64,000 bases of DNA from Arthrobacter zhaoxinii (GTDB lineage Bacteria; Actinomycetota; Actinomycetes; Actinomycetales; Micrococcaceae): NCBI RefSeq assembly GCF_025244925.1, contig NZ_CP104275.1:1-64000 (forward strand), given 5' to 3'. Under the pieces are notes generated by a model. It was not told where the DNA came from and did not search any database. It saw nothing but the letters and a program-made list of their open reading frames with translations. Of the stretch, positions 13,982 through 21,797 are shown piece after piece. Within the stretch, counting starts at the first letter, position 1, and the number at the start of each line of letters is the position of its first letter. The position numbers and the translations under genes were made by a program.

Positions 13982-14524
13982 ATGACTGCTATTCCTACAG
14001 CAAAAGCAACCATCCACACTTCCATGGGCGACATCAGTGTCAACCTCTTCGGAAACCACGCCCCCAAGACGGTCAAGAACTTCGTCGGCCTGGCTACCGG
14101 CGAGATCGAGTGGACCGATCCGGCGACGGGCGAAAAGACCAACCGCCCGCTCTACGACGGAACGATCTTCCACCGCATCATCAAGGACTTCATGATCCAG
14201 GGCGGCGATCCCCTGGGCCGCGGCACCGGCGGACCGGGTTACCAGTTCGATGACGAGATCAACCCTGATCTCGACTTCTCCGCCCCGTACAAGCTGGCCA
14301 TGGCCAACGCAGGCGTGCAGATGGGCCGCGGCACCAACGGCTCGCAGTTCTTCATCACCTCCGTGCCCACCACGTGGCTGCAGGGCAAGCACACCATCTT
14401 CGGTGAGGTTGCCGACGACGAATCGCGTGCACTGGTTGATCAGCTCAACGCTGTTTCCACCGACGGCCGCGACAAGCCGACCGAAGACGTGGTCATCAAC
14501 AGCATTACCGTCGAGCAGCTCTAG
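13982..14524 (+). CDS. ppiA: Peptidyl-prolyl cis-trans isomerase (cyclophilin)
   Basis: The 180-residue protein is a single-domain cyclophilin that interconverts prolyl peptide bonds. Conserved active-site segments are FHRIIKDFMIQGGD and GSQFFIT, with the substrate-pocket Trp in TTWLQGKHTIFGEV. No signal peptide is seen, so it is cytoplasmic. The ATG at 13982 matches the family length; longer in-frame starts at 13871 and beyond read through non-conserved sequence. A PpiA gene at this distance from gyrA is common in actinobacteria (Rv0009). Confidence 0.93.
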   Translation: MTAIPTAKATIHTSMGDISVNLFGNHAPKTVKNFVGLATGEIEWTDPATGEKTNRPLYDGTIFHRIIKDFMIQGGDPLGRGTGGPGYQFDDEINPDLDFSAPYKLAMANAGVQMGRGTNGSQFFITSVPTTWLQGKHTIFGEVADDESRALVDQLNAVSTDGRDKPTEDVVINSITVEQL

Positions 14525-14537
14525 CCTGCTCGAAGAT

Positions 14538-14570
14538 GCCCCGGCCGGATTCTCCGGCCGGGGCCTTTCT
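14538..14570 (+). terminator. Intrinsic terminator of the cyclophilin gene
   Basis: GCCCCGGCCGGA (14538-14549) pairs perfectly with TCCGGCCGGGGC (14553-14564) across a 3-nt loop, followed by CTTTCTT. Confidence 0.8.
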
Positions 14571-14590
14571 TCAATCCGGGAGTTCCAGCA

Positions 14591-15451
14591 ATGTCATATG
14601 GAGTGCCGGCCGAGGTGCCGGATTCGCAGGTGCCCGTGTGTCCCCGCCATCCGGACCGGGTCAGCTACATACGCTGCCAGCGCTGCGGGCGCCCGGCCTG
14701 CCCCGAATGCCAGAAGAATGCCGCCGTGGGTGTGCAGTGCATTGATTGCTTCAACCAGCAGCGCAAGGACCAGCCGGCCTACCGCACCTCCTTTGGAGGC
14801 CGCGTTGCCGGCAATGGAAAACCCGTGGTTACCATCACGATCATGGCTGTCTGCGCCGTCGCCTACGTCCTTCAGCTGCTGCTGCCGGAATTCACGCGCA
14901 CCTTCTTTTACGCCCCCGTACTGACGGACTCCCAGCCGTGGCGGATGCTCACCTCGGCGTTCCTGCATTCCCAGGGCAGTCCCATTCACATTGCCTTCAA
15001 CCTCTATGCCCTCTGGTTCCTGGGCAGCAGCCTGGAACCACTGTTCGGCCGCGCCCGCTTCGCCCTGCTCTATCTGATTTCCGCAGTAGGGGGCTCCGTG
15101 GGCGTGATGTACCTCGGAGAGCCCGTCACAGCCGTGGTGGGGGCCTCCGGCGCTGTCTTCGGCCTCTTTGGTGCACTGTTCGTCGTGATCCGGCAGCGGC
15201 GCGGGGAACTGCGGTCCCTGCTGGTCCTGCTGGCGGTGAACCTGGTCCTGGGGTTCGTAGTGCCCGGGATCGCCTGGCAGGCCCATGTAGGCGGTCTGCT
15301 GACCGGCGCGGCCTGTGCAGCCATTCTGGCGTATACACCGAGGAGCAGGCACCGAACGGCCATTCAGTTCGCCGGACTGGCGGGGATTGTGCTGCTGCTT
15401 GTCGCGGCGGCGGTGCTCTGGCAGGCCCCCGTACGGATCATCCCGGGGTAA
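14591..15451 (+). CDS. Rhomboid family intramembrane serine protease with N-terminal Cys-rich module
   Basis: Rhomboids cleave transmembrane helices within the bilayer. The 286-residue protein has the catalytic serine S186 in GASG and histidine H232 in WQAHVGG, with about six or seven membrane helices from residue 77 on. An N-terminal soluble module has C17, H20, C29, C32, C37, C40, C50 and C53, a B-box-like pattern likely to bind two zinc ions. This two-part architecture is common in actinobacterial rhomboids such as Rv0110. A substrate is not suggested by neighbours. ATG start at 14591. Confidence 0.92.
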   Translation: MSYGVPAEVPDSQVPVCPRHPDRVSYIRCQRCGRPACPECQKNAAVGVQCIDCFNQQRKDQPAYRTSFGGRVAGNGKPVVTITIMAVCAVAYVLQLLLPEFTRTFFYAPVLTDSQPWRMLTSAFLHSQGSPIHIAFNLYALWFLGSSLEPLFGRARFALLYLISAVGGSVGVMYLGEPVTAVVGASGAVFGLFGALFVVIRQRRGELRSLLVLLAVNLVLGFVVPGIAWQAHVGGLLTGAACAAILAYTPRSRHRTAIQFAGLAGIVLLLVAAAVLWQAPVRIIPG

Positions 15452-15471
15452 CCGGCCCTTCCCGAAGAGAA

Positions 15472-15503
15472 CTGTGCCCGCTGCTTCCCTGCAGCGGGCA
15501 CAG
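15472..15503 (+). terminator. Hairpin after the rhomboid gene
   Basis: CTGTGCCCGCTGC (15472-15484) and GCAGCGGGCACAG (15491-15503) form a perfect 13-bp stem with a 6-nt loop 21 nt after the stop codon. The following bases GCGTTTA make a poor U-tract. Confidence 0.6.
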
Positions 15504-15533
15504 GCGTTTAACGGCGCCCACACTGCTGCAAAG

Positions 15534-15751
15534 TTATCCACAGGGATACCCACAGTGTTAATAACCTACATGGTTGTAGTTTCCGGATCCTGAGCCGGAT
15601 CCACAGGGTTATCCATAGGCTGGGAAGACTTACACACATGTAATTCCACAGCTGTGGATAACCCGCTTCCCTTTATTTGCAAGGAAGTTCGAGAAGTAAC
15701 CCACAGAGTTACCCACACCTGTGGATAACTCCGTGCACAACCTGTGAACAA
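15534..15751. promoter_or_regulatory. Extra-origin DnaA-box cluster
   Basis: The 393-bp gap between the rhomboid and crgA genes carries a second dense set of DnaA boxes, about 13 kb from oriC. Exact consensus sites are TTATCCACA (15534-15542), TGTGGATAA (15653-15661) and TGTGGATAA (15720-15728). Near matches are ATACCCACA (15546-15554), TTATCCATA (15609-15617), TAACCCACA (15697-15705), TTACCCACA (15709-15717) and TGTGAACAA (15743-15751). Density equals that at oriC. Possible roles are DnaA titration, DnaA reactivation, an auxiliary origin module or DnaA control of crgA; sequence alone cannot choose. Confidence 0.85.
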
Positions 15752-15786
15752 CAGGAAAAAACGGGGATAGCGGCATCCGGGGGCAC

Positions 15787-15826
15787 AAAAAAGGCTTCCC
15801 GGTGCCGAAGACGGCACGGGAAGCCT
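15787..15826 (-). terminator. Intrinsic terminator of crgA
   Basis: On the minus strand AGGCTTCCCGTGCCG pairs with CGGCACCGGGAAGCCT (one bulged base) and is followed by a run of six T (complement of 15787-15792). It lies about 20 nt after the crgA stop. Confidence 0.88.
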
Positions 15827-15844
15827 GACCTGCAAGCGGGAGGG

Positions 15845-16093
15845 TCAGCGCCAGCGCGGAGTCATCAGGAAGCCCAAAATCGCGATGCCGAAGCCCACCA
15901 GGATGTTACGGCCACCGAAAGACGGCACAGGGTACTGGCCCTGGGTGACGTAGTACGTAATGATCCACAGCAGACCCAGAATCATCAGGCCGAACATCAC
16001 CGGTTTGTACCAAACCGGGTTTTCTTTGGGAGTCGACACGGTTTTGGCCGGGGCAGGGCGGGAAGCCTTCTTGCGGGACTTGGACTCAGGCAC
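15845..16093 (-). CDS. crgA: Cell division protein CrgA
   Basis: CrgA is a small septal membrane protein that interacts with FtsZ-ring and peptidoglycan synthesis proteins in actinobacteria. The 82-residue product has a basic N-terminus (PESKSRKKASRP), the conserved NPVWYKPVMFGLM entering helix 1, and a second helix ending FLMTPRWR, the family hallmark. The GTG at 16093 is chosen because AGGAGG (complement of 16098-16103) is 4 nt upstream; an in-frame start 30 codons earlier adds non-conserved sequence. It neighbours the envelope-growth operon at 18-27 kb and follows a DnaA-box cluster. Confidence 0.93.
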   Translation of the reverse strand: MPESKSRKKASRPAPAKTVSTPKENPVWYKPVMFGLMILGLLWIITYYVTQGQYPVPSFGGRNILVGFGIAILGFLMTPRWR

Positions 16094-16295
16094 GGATCCT
16101 CCTAGCGGAACCGGCTCTGCAGACGCCGGTGGTTGTAGTGATGGTCGGGGACAACCGCAGCCCGCAGGAGAAGTCTCCTTCACCGCACAGACCTGTTAGG
16201 GTCATCCCTATTCTGATTATCCTAGCGAATTCCCCGGCCAAGCTGGCGCCGGTTCCCTGACGCCGCGAAATACCGGCACCGCCATAAGGAGAGCA

Positions 16296-17093
16296 TTGGC
16301 TGAGCCATCCGTCACCACCATGCAGCGCCGCCGCGGGCGCCGCACTTCCTCCCGCCGTCCGGCAGGGAAAGGGAGGATGGTGGTACAGGTCATCGGTGAG
16401 CTACTGATAACACTGGGGATTATCCTTGCCCTGTTTGTTGCATGGCAGCTCTGGTGGACCAACCTCGAGTCAAACCAGGCACAGCAGGAAGCCATTGACG
16501 GGTTGTTTGAGGACTTTGACCTGCCGGCAGCACCGGCCCCGGCTGCTTCGCCCCAGGACTACGGGGAACCGGTGGTGATGGAACCGATGAGTGCGGAAGG
16601 GACGACGTTCGCCGTCGTCTACGTGCCCCGCTTCGGCGAGCAGTATTCCACACCCGTGACCAGCGGGGTGGGAACGGCGGTGCTGGACACCCTCGGGCTG
16701 GGGCACTACCCCGCAACCGCCATGCCCGGTGCCGTGGGGAACTTCGCGGTAGCCGGCCACCGGCAGACCCATGGCAAGGCACTGGATCCCATCCACACCC
16801 TGGTACCCGGCGACCATATCTATGTGCAGACCGCGGACGGGTACTACGACTACGTCTACCGCAATACGCAGATAGTGCTTCCGGACCGGGTTGATGTACT
16901 CGCCGCCGTCCCCACGGAGCCCGCAGCGGTCCCCAGCGAGCGGTTCCTCACCCTCACCAGCTGCAATCCGCGCTTCGGGTCGCAGGAACGCATTATTGCC
17001 TATGCCCTGATGGACTCCTGGCAGCCCTTGTCTGCTGGTCCGCCGGCGGCAATCGCCGACGTCGTTGCCGCCAATGCCTCCGGAGGTCGCTAA
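16296..17093 (+). CDS. Class E sortase
   Basis: Sortases cleave a C-terminal sorting signal and attach the protein to the cell wall; class E enzymes usually prefer LAXTG-type signals. The 265-residue protein has a basic N-terminus, one membrane helix (about 30-52) and the catalytic triad H155 (AGHRQTHG), C223 (LTSCNPRFG) and R232. The TTG start at 16296 has AAGGAGA about 5 nt upstream. No gene in the window obviously encodes a sorting-signal substrate. The next small gene begins 1 nt after its stop, so they are co-transcribed. Confidence 0.92.
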   Translation: MAEPSVTTMQRRRGRRTSSRRPAGKGRMVVQVIGELLITLGIILALFVAWQLWWTNLESNQAQQEAIDGLFEDFDLPAAPAPAASPQDYGEPVVMEPMSAEGTTFAVVYVPRFGEQYSTPVTSGVGTAVLDTLGLGHYPATAMPGAVGNFAVAGHRQTHGKALDPIHTLVPGDHIYVQTADGYYDYVYRNTQIVLPDRVDVLAAVPTEPAAVPSERFLTLTSCNPRFGSQERIIAYALMDSWQPLSAGPPAAIADVVAANASGGR

Positions 17094-17094
17094 A

Positions 17095-17265
17095 ATGTAC
17101 GGATGGTTGTTCCGGCACCTTCCCGGTCCGTTGTGGTTCCGGGTCCTTCTTTCCGCGGTGTTGATTGCCGCGGCAGTGCTGGCCCTGATGGAGTATGTTT
17201 TCCCATGGCTTGCCGAGACCAGCTTCCTTCCTTCTTTGACGGATTCAACGATTGGCGGTTCCTAG
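17095..17265 (+). CDS. Small membrane protein between sortase and amidotransferase genes
   Basis: The 56-residue product starts MYGWLFRHLPGPLWFR and has one membrane helix (about residues 16-38, VLLSAVLIAAAVLALMEYV), followed by a short outside tail. The ATG at 17095 follows GGAGG and comes 1 nt after the sortase stop. A family name is not recognised with certainty; such proteins recur at this position in Arthrobacter-type genomes as far as I recall. Function unknown. Confidence 0.75.
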   Translation: MYGWLFRHLPGPLWFRVLLSAVLIAAAVLALMEYVFPWLAETSFLPSLTDSTIGGS

Positions 17266-17269
17266 CACC

Positions 17270-17908
17270 ATGAGCACCCGGATCCTGGTGGTCGACAACT
17301 ACGACAGCTTTGTTTATACGCTGGTGGGCTACCTTCAGGAACTCGGCGCCCAGACCACGGTCATCCGCAACGACGACCTGAGCGTCGAGGATGCTGTGGA
17401 ACTGGCCGCGCGCCATGACGGAGTGCTGGTATCTCCGGGGCCGGGGACACCGGGTGAGGCGGGGGTATCCGTGGACCTGATCCGCTGGTGCGGAGCCACC
17501 GCCACCCCCATGCTGGGTATCTGCCTTGGCCACCAGGCACTGGCAGAGGCCTTCGGCGGCACGGTCACTCACGCGCCCGAACTGATGCACGGGAAAACCT
17601 CGCTCGTGGAACACGGCGGTGAGGACGTCTTTGCGGGGCTGCCCAGCCCGCTCACGGCCACCCGCTACCATTCGCTGGCCGCTGTTGCCGACAGCATTCC
17701 CGCTGAGCTGCGAGTCACCGCACGGACCGCAAGCGGCATCATCATGGGGCTGCGGCACGCGGCGGCACCGCTGTCCGGAGTGCAGTTCCACCCGGAATCC
17801 GTCCTCACCGAGGGCGGCTACCAGATGCTGGGAAACTGGCTGGAATCAGCTGGTCTGGCAGGAGCGGCGGCCCATGCCGCCACGCTCAGCCCGCTCATCA
17901 GCAGTTAG
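17270..17908 (+). CDS. trpG: Glutamine amidotransferase, anthranilate/aminodeoxychorismate synthase component II
   Basis: The 212-residue class I amidotransferase releases ammonia from glutamine for chorismate amination, in tryptophan or folate synthesis. The nucleophile is C85 in GICLGHQ, with H174 and E176 in FHPES and the oxyanion segment SPGPGTP. The ATG at 17270 starts MSTRILVVDNYDSF, the family start. No component I gene is present, so it may serve both pathways (TrpG/PabA). It converges with pknB, a classic actinobacterial neighbour, with only 43 bp between them and no clear terminator. Confidence 0.92.
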   Translation: MSTRILVVDNYDSFVYTLVGYLQELGAQTTVIRNDDLSVEDAVELAARHDGVLVSPGPGTPGEAGVSVDLIRWCGATATPMLGICLGHQALAEAFGGTVTHAPELMHGKTSLVEHGGEDVFAGLPSPLTATRYHSLAAVADSIPAELRVTARTASGIIMGLRHAAAPLSGVQFHPESVLTEGGYQMLGNWLESAGLAGAAAHAATLSPLISS

Positions 17909-17951
17909 GCACCCCGCAGGCGGCCGGCGGCGTTCCGCAGACACTGACTGC

Positions 17952-19856
17952 CTAGCGCCGTCCGGGCGGGGTGGCTGACGGGCTGGACGGCGACGGCGAC
18001 GGTGAGGACGTCGGCTGGGGCGTCGGCTCCGGAGCCGGTGCCTTGGCAACCGTCAGAATCACGGTACTTCCCGGGGCCACATTGGTGCCGAAGGGGAGGC
18101 TCTGCAGGATGACCGTCCCCGGCGCCGCGTCGGAGGTTTCGACATATGTCACCTTGGACGTCAGAAGCAATGAGGGATCGGCCAGTGTTGCTTGAGCCAG
18201 GTCAACCGGAGAATCTACGAGATTGGGAACGGTTACCAGTCCGGTGGAGACCACGATGACCACTTCGCTGCGCGTGGGGACGGTCTCGCCGATAGCGGGA
18301 TCGGTGGCGATCACGCGTCCCCGCTCCATGGTGGAGCTGTTGGCCTCGGTCGTGGCCCCGCCCTTAAGCCCGAGCCCGCGAAGCTCATCCCGGGCACCGG
18401 ACTCTGTCATTCCAACGAGATCCTGGGGAATGGTCACGGCGGATGGTCCCTGCGAGACGTAGAGCGTGATGCCCTCGTCCTTGGCGACATCCGCACCGCC
18501 CGCCGGGCTGGTGCGGACGGCCAGGTCCTCGGCCACGCTGTCGCTGTATTCCTCGCTGATGCGGGGCGGCTGGAAGCCGGCACCGATAATCTCGTTCATC
18601 GCCTCGGTCTGGGATTTCCCCTCAACCTCGGGAACGGTCGCGGTAACGGGGGCGGGAGGTTCGGCGGTGAGAATGTTCCACCCGACAAATCCGCCGACGG
18701 CGAGGACCAGGACGAGCAGGATGCTGAAGACCGTGATCCAGGCCCTCCGCCGCGCCTTTTGCTGGGGGTCGCGGTCACCGGTGGACCCGATGGCCAGAAC
18801 TGTGCTGTCCTCGTCCTCCCGGGAATGATCATCTTCCGTCAGGAGCGAACCCCCGGCGAGGACCTTGGCCATGGCCCGTGTGCGGGGCTCGTCGTCAGCG
18901 GAAACGGTGACGGCAGCCGTGGCCGGTGCCGCCGGACCGCGCACGGGGATCGCCTGCGTGGCAGCGGTGACGGGGCCGCCGTCGCGCGCCGAAAGCAGGG
19001 CTTCGCGGAATTCCCGGGCCGTCTGGTAGCGGTGGTCGCGGTCCTTGGCCAACCCGCGTTTCAAGACGTCGTCCAGGGCTGCCGGAACCTCGGGGTTCAG
19101 GCTGCTGGCGGTGACGGGCTGTTCACGCACGTGCTGGTAGGCGACGGAGACGGGGCTGTCACCGATGAACGGAGGCCTGCCCGTGAGCAGTTCGAAGAGC
19201 AGGCAGGCAGCGGAGTAAAGATCGCTGCGGGCATCCACGGTTTCACCTCTGGCCTGCTCGGGCGAGAGGTACTGCGCCGTGCCGACCACGGCCTGTGTCT
19301 GGGTCATGGTGGCGGCTGAATCCGCCATGGCACGCGCGATGCCGAAGTCCATGACCTTCACGCCGCCGTCGGCCGTCACCATGACATTGGCCGGCTTGAT
19401 ATCCCGGTGGACAATCCCCGAGCGGTGGCTGTAATCCAGTGCAGCGAGGACACCGAGGGAATAGTCAATGGCCTCCCCGATGCTGAGTCCCTCCGCCTTG
19501 ATCAAATCGCGAAGTGTGCGGCCCGGAACATACTCCATCACGATGTACGGCAGCCGCACGTCGTCGCGCGGGGAGGTCGACTCCTGGTCCCCGGTGTCGT
19601 ATACGGACACTACGGAGGGATGATTCAATCCGGCGACGGCCCGGGCCTCGCGGCGGAAACGGGACTGGAACAGCGGATCCCGGGCCAGATCGGGGCGCAG
19701 TACCTTGATGGCCACGGTCCGGCCCAGCCGGATGTCCCGCCCAAGGTAGACGTCGGCCATTCCGCCGCGTCCAATGAGTTCACCTACCTCGTAGCGCCCG
19801 TTCAGGACGTTATCGGTGTTGAGGGTGGGCTGCCCTCGAAGGAATTCTGCGCTCAT
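17952..19856 (-). CDS. pknB: Serine/threonine protein kinase PknB with three PASTA domains
   Basis: PknB senses muropeptides or lipid II through extracellular PASTA domains and phosphorylates division and wall-synthesis proteins. The 634-residue protein has a Hanks kinase domain (22-288) with K51, HRD D152 and DFG D170, a Thr-rich activation loop, a juxtamembrane region, one membrane helix (about 372-394) and three PASTA repeats (about 403-470, 472-538, 541-604), ending in a Pro/Ser tail. M. tuberculosis PknB has four repeats. It is the last gene of the pstP-rodA-pbpA-pknA-pknB operon, 6 nt after pknA. Confidence 0.95.
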   Translation of the reverse strand: MSAEFLRGQPTLNTDNVLNGRYEVGELIGRGGMADVYLGRDIRLGRTVAIKVLRPDLARDPLFQSRFRREARAVAGLNHPSVVSVYDTGDQESTSPRDDVRLPYIVMEYVPGRTLRDLIKAEGLSIGEAIDYSLGVLAALDYSHRSGIVHRDIKPANVMVTADGGVKVMDFGIARAMADSAATMTQTQAVVGTAQYLSPEQARGETVDARSDLYSAACLLFELLTGRPPFIGDSPVSVAYQHVREQPVTASSLNPEVPAALDDVLKRGLAKDRDHRYQTAREFREALLSARDGGPVTAATQAIPVRGPAAPATAAVTVSADDEPRTRAMAKVLAGGSLLTEDDHSREDEDSTVLAIGSTGDRDPQQKARRRAWITVFSILLVLVLAVGGFVGWNILTAEPPAPVTATVPEVEGKSQTEAMNEIIGAGFQPPRISEEYSDSVAEDLAVRTSPAGGADVAKDEGITLYVSQGPSAVTIPQDLVGMTESGARDELRGLGLKGGATTEANSSTMERGRVIATDPAIGETVPTRSEVVIVVSTGLVTVPNLVDSPVDLAQATLADPSLLLTSKVTYVETSDAAPGTVILQSLPFGTNVAPGSTVILTVAKAPAPEPTPQPTSSPSPSPSSPSATPPGRR

Positions 19857-19862
19857 GGTCTC

Positions 19863-21797
19863 TTAGTTACTGCCTGTAGGGCCGGTCATGCTGGCGCCGC
19901 CGGGCTGGCTCAGCTCGGAGCCGGCCCCGGTGCCTGTTCCGGTTCCTGCGCCATTGCTGTTGTCGTTGTTGCCGTTGGTGCCGGCGTTCCCGTTGTTCCC
20001 TACATTGCCGTTGTTTCCGTTGTTCCCGGAGTTGCCGTTATTACCCGTGGTGCCGGGAGAGGCAGGCGTTGTGGACGGAGCCGGGGTGGGCTGGGTCGGG
20101 GCAGGAGGCGGGCTGGGAACAGCCGGGACAGCTTCAGCAATGTAATAGGTGACGGAAGATCCGCTCGGCAGGGTGGTTCCCTCACCAGGTTCGACCCCTA
20201 CTACCGTGCCCGGTGCGGCTGAATCGGTCTGCTGGGTGCCGCCGTTGACCGGTACCAGGCCGGCATTGACGATGAGCTGACGTGCGTCGGCTTCCCGCTG
20301 TCCGGTCAGGGCAGGAACAGAGACCATTTCCGGTCCGGAGGAGTACGTAATGGTGACGGCATCTCCGCGCTCCAGGGAGCCCGATGGATTGACCTCGATC
20401 ACGATACCTTCCGGGACATCCGCATCAGCGACCGGCAGCCGCTGGACCTGGAGTCCCAGGGCAACCAGCTCTCCGTACACATCATTGACGGGCCTGCCCG
20501 CATAGGCGGCCGAATCGACAACAATTTCGCTGGGCGTCTCTGACGGGGTCTTGGAAGGCGAGGGGCTGCGGGACGGGCTGGCAGCCGACGAACTCGCAGC
20601 CGGGGCCGGATCTTCGTCACTTTCGGAGCCCGTGAGGATGAAGAAAGCTACGACGCCGGCCAGGATCAGCAGGAGCAGGGCAATCAGCGGAATCGTCCAG
20701 GGGCTCCGGCGCTTTTCCTCCGGAGCATCCCCCGGCCCGACGTCGTCGTAATCGACATCGTCTTCGTCAGTCCACTCACGGGACGCAGCGAGTTCACCCG
20801 TGCGGGCGTCGTCTGCGGCCACGGTGGCGCCGGCGACCGTGGGCAGGGCCGACGTCGACGGCGTGGTGTCCACCACGCGGGTAACCGAAGTGCCGGTGGT
20901 GGGGACCGGGGCAGTAACCGCACTGGCGGAGGAGCCGAAGAGCAGCATGCCCGGGACGGCTTCCTGCGCGGCATTGATGTCCCCGCGGCGGATGGCGGCG
21001 ACGGCCAGGGCCAGCGACTCGGCGTCCGCGGGGCGGTCCGCCGGATCCTTGGCCAGCATGGACATGATCAGGGCGCGGACCGGTTCCGGAATGGTCTCAG
21101 GCAGCGGCGGAGGCGTGTCGTTGACCTGCGCCAGGGCAATCGCAATCTGGGATTCACCGGAGAACGGACGGCGGCCGGCAAGCAGCTCGTAGCCAATGAC
21201 ACCAAGCGCGTAGATGTCGCTGGAACCCGTAGCCTGCTGTCCCGTTGCCTGTTCCGGAGCCAGGTACTGGGCCGTGCCCATGACCTGTCCGGTGGCGGTC
21301 AGCGGTACCTGGTCGGCAAGGCGGGCAATGCCGAAGTCGGTGATCTTGACCTTGCCGTCGGGCATGATGAGCAGGTTGCCCGGCTTCACGTCCCGGTGCA
21401 CCAGGCCCTGGTTGTGCGCTACGGCCAGCGCCGTGGCGACCTGCCCGATGATGGACAGGGTCCGGTCCGGGGAGAGCACCTTGTCGCGCTCGATGATGGT
21501 GGACAGCGGCTGTCCGGGAACGAGTTCCATGACCAGGTAGGCGGAACCGTCCTCTTCGCCGTAGTCAAAGACATTGGCGATCCCGGGATGGTTCAGCAGT
21601 GCCGTGTGCCGGGCCTCCGCCCGGAAACGGTTAAGGAAGCCCGGATCCCCGGTGTACTCCTCCTTGAGGATCTTGATGGCAACAATGCGGCCCAGGACCA
21701 AGTCCCGTGCCTTCCAGACCTCGCCCATACCGCCGATGGCAATACGGTCGGTCAGCTGGAATCTGCCGCCTAAGGTGATACCCGATGTAGGCCTCAC
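19863..21797 (-). CDS. pknA: Serine/threonine protein kinase PknA with two PASTA domains and an Asn/Gly-repeat tail
   Basis: The 644-residue protein has an N-terminal kinase domain (about 12-270) with K42, HRD D136 and DFG D154, an acidic linker, one membrane helix (about 368-389), two PASTA repeats (about 425-489 and 492-556), then a Pro/Thr stretch and an Asn/Gly-rich low-complexity tail (about 584-613). By position it is PknA, which in mycobacteria lacks PASTA domains. The GTG start at 21797 overlaps the pbpA stop in a GTGA, so earlier in-frame starts, which read antiparallel frames of pbpA, were rejected. Confidence 0.92.
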   Translation of the reverse strand: MRPTSGITLGGRFQLTDRIAIGGMGEVWKARDLVLGRIVAIKILKEEYTGDPGFLNRFRAEARHTALLNHPGIANVFDYGEEDGSAYLVMELVPGQPLSTIIERDKVLSPDRTLSIIGQVATALAVAHNQGLVHRDVKPGNLLIMPDGKVKITDFGIARLADQVPLTATGQVMGTAQYLAPEQATGQQATGSSDIYALGVIGYELLAGRRPFSGESQIAIALAQVNDTPPPLPETIPEPVRALIMSMLAKDPADRPADAESLALAVAAIRRGDINAAQEAVPGMLLFGSSASAVTAPVPTTGTSVTRVVDTTPSTSALPTVAGATVAADDARTGELAASREWTDEDDVDYDDVGPGDAPEEKRRSPWTIPLIALLLLILAGVVAFFILTGSESDEDPAPAASSSAASPSRSPSPSKTPSETPSEIVVDSAAYAGRPVNDVYGELVALGLQVQRLPVADADVPEGIVIEVNPSGSLERGDAVTITYSSGPEMVSVPALTGQREADARQLIVNAGLVPVNGGTQQTDSAAPGTVVGVEPGEGTTLPSGSSVTYYIAEAVPAVPSPPPAPTQPTPAPSTTPASPGTTGNNGNSGNNGNNGNVGNNGNAGTNGNNDNSNGAGTGTGTGAGSELSQPGGASMTGPTGSN

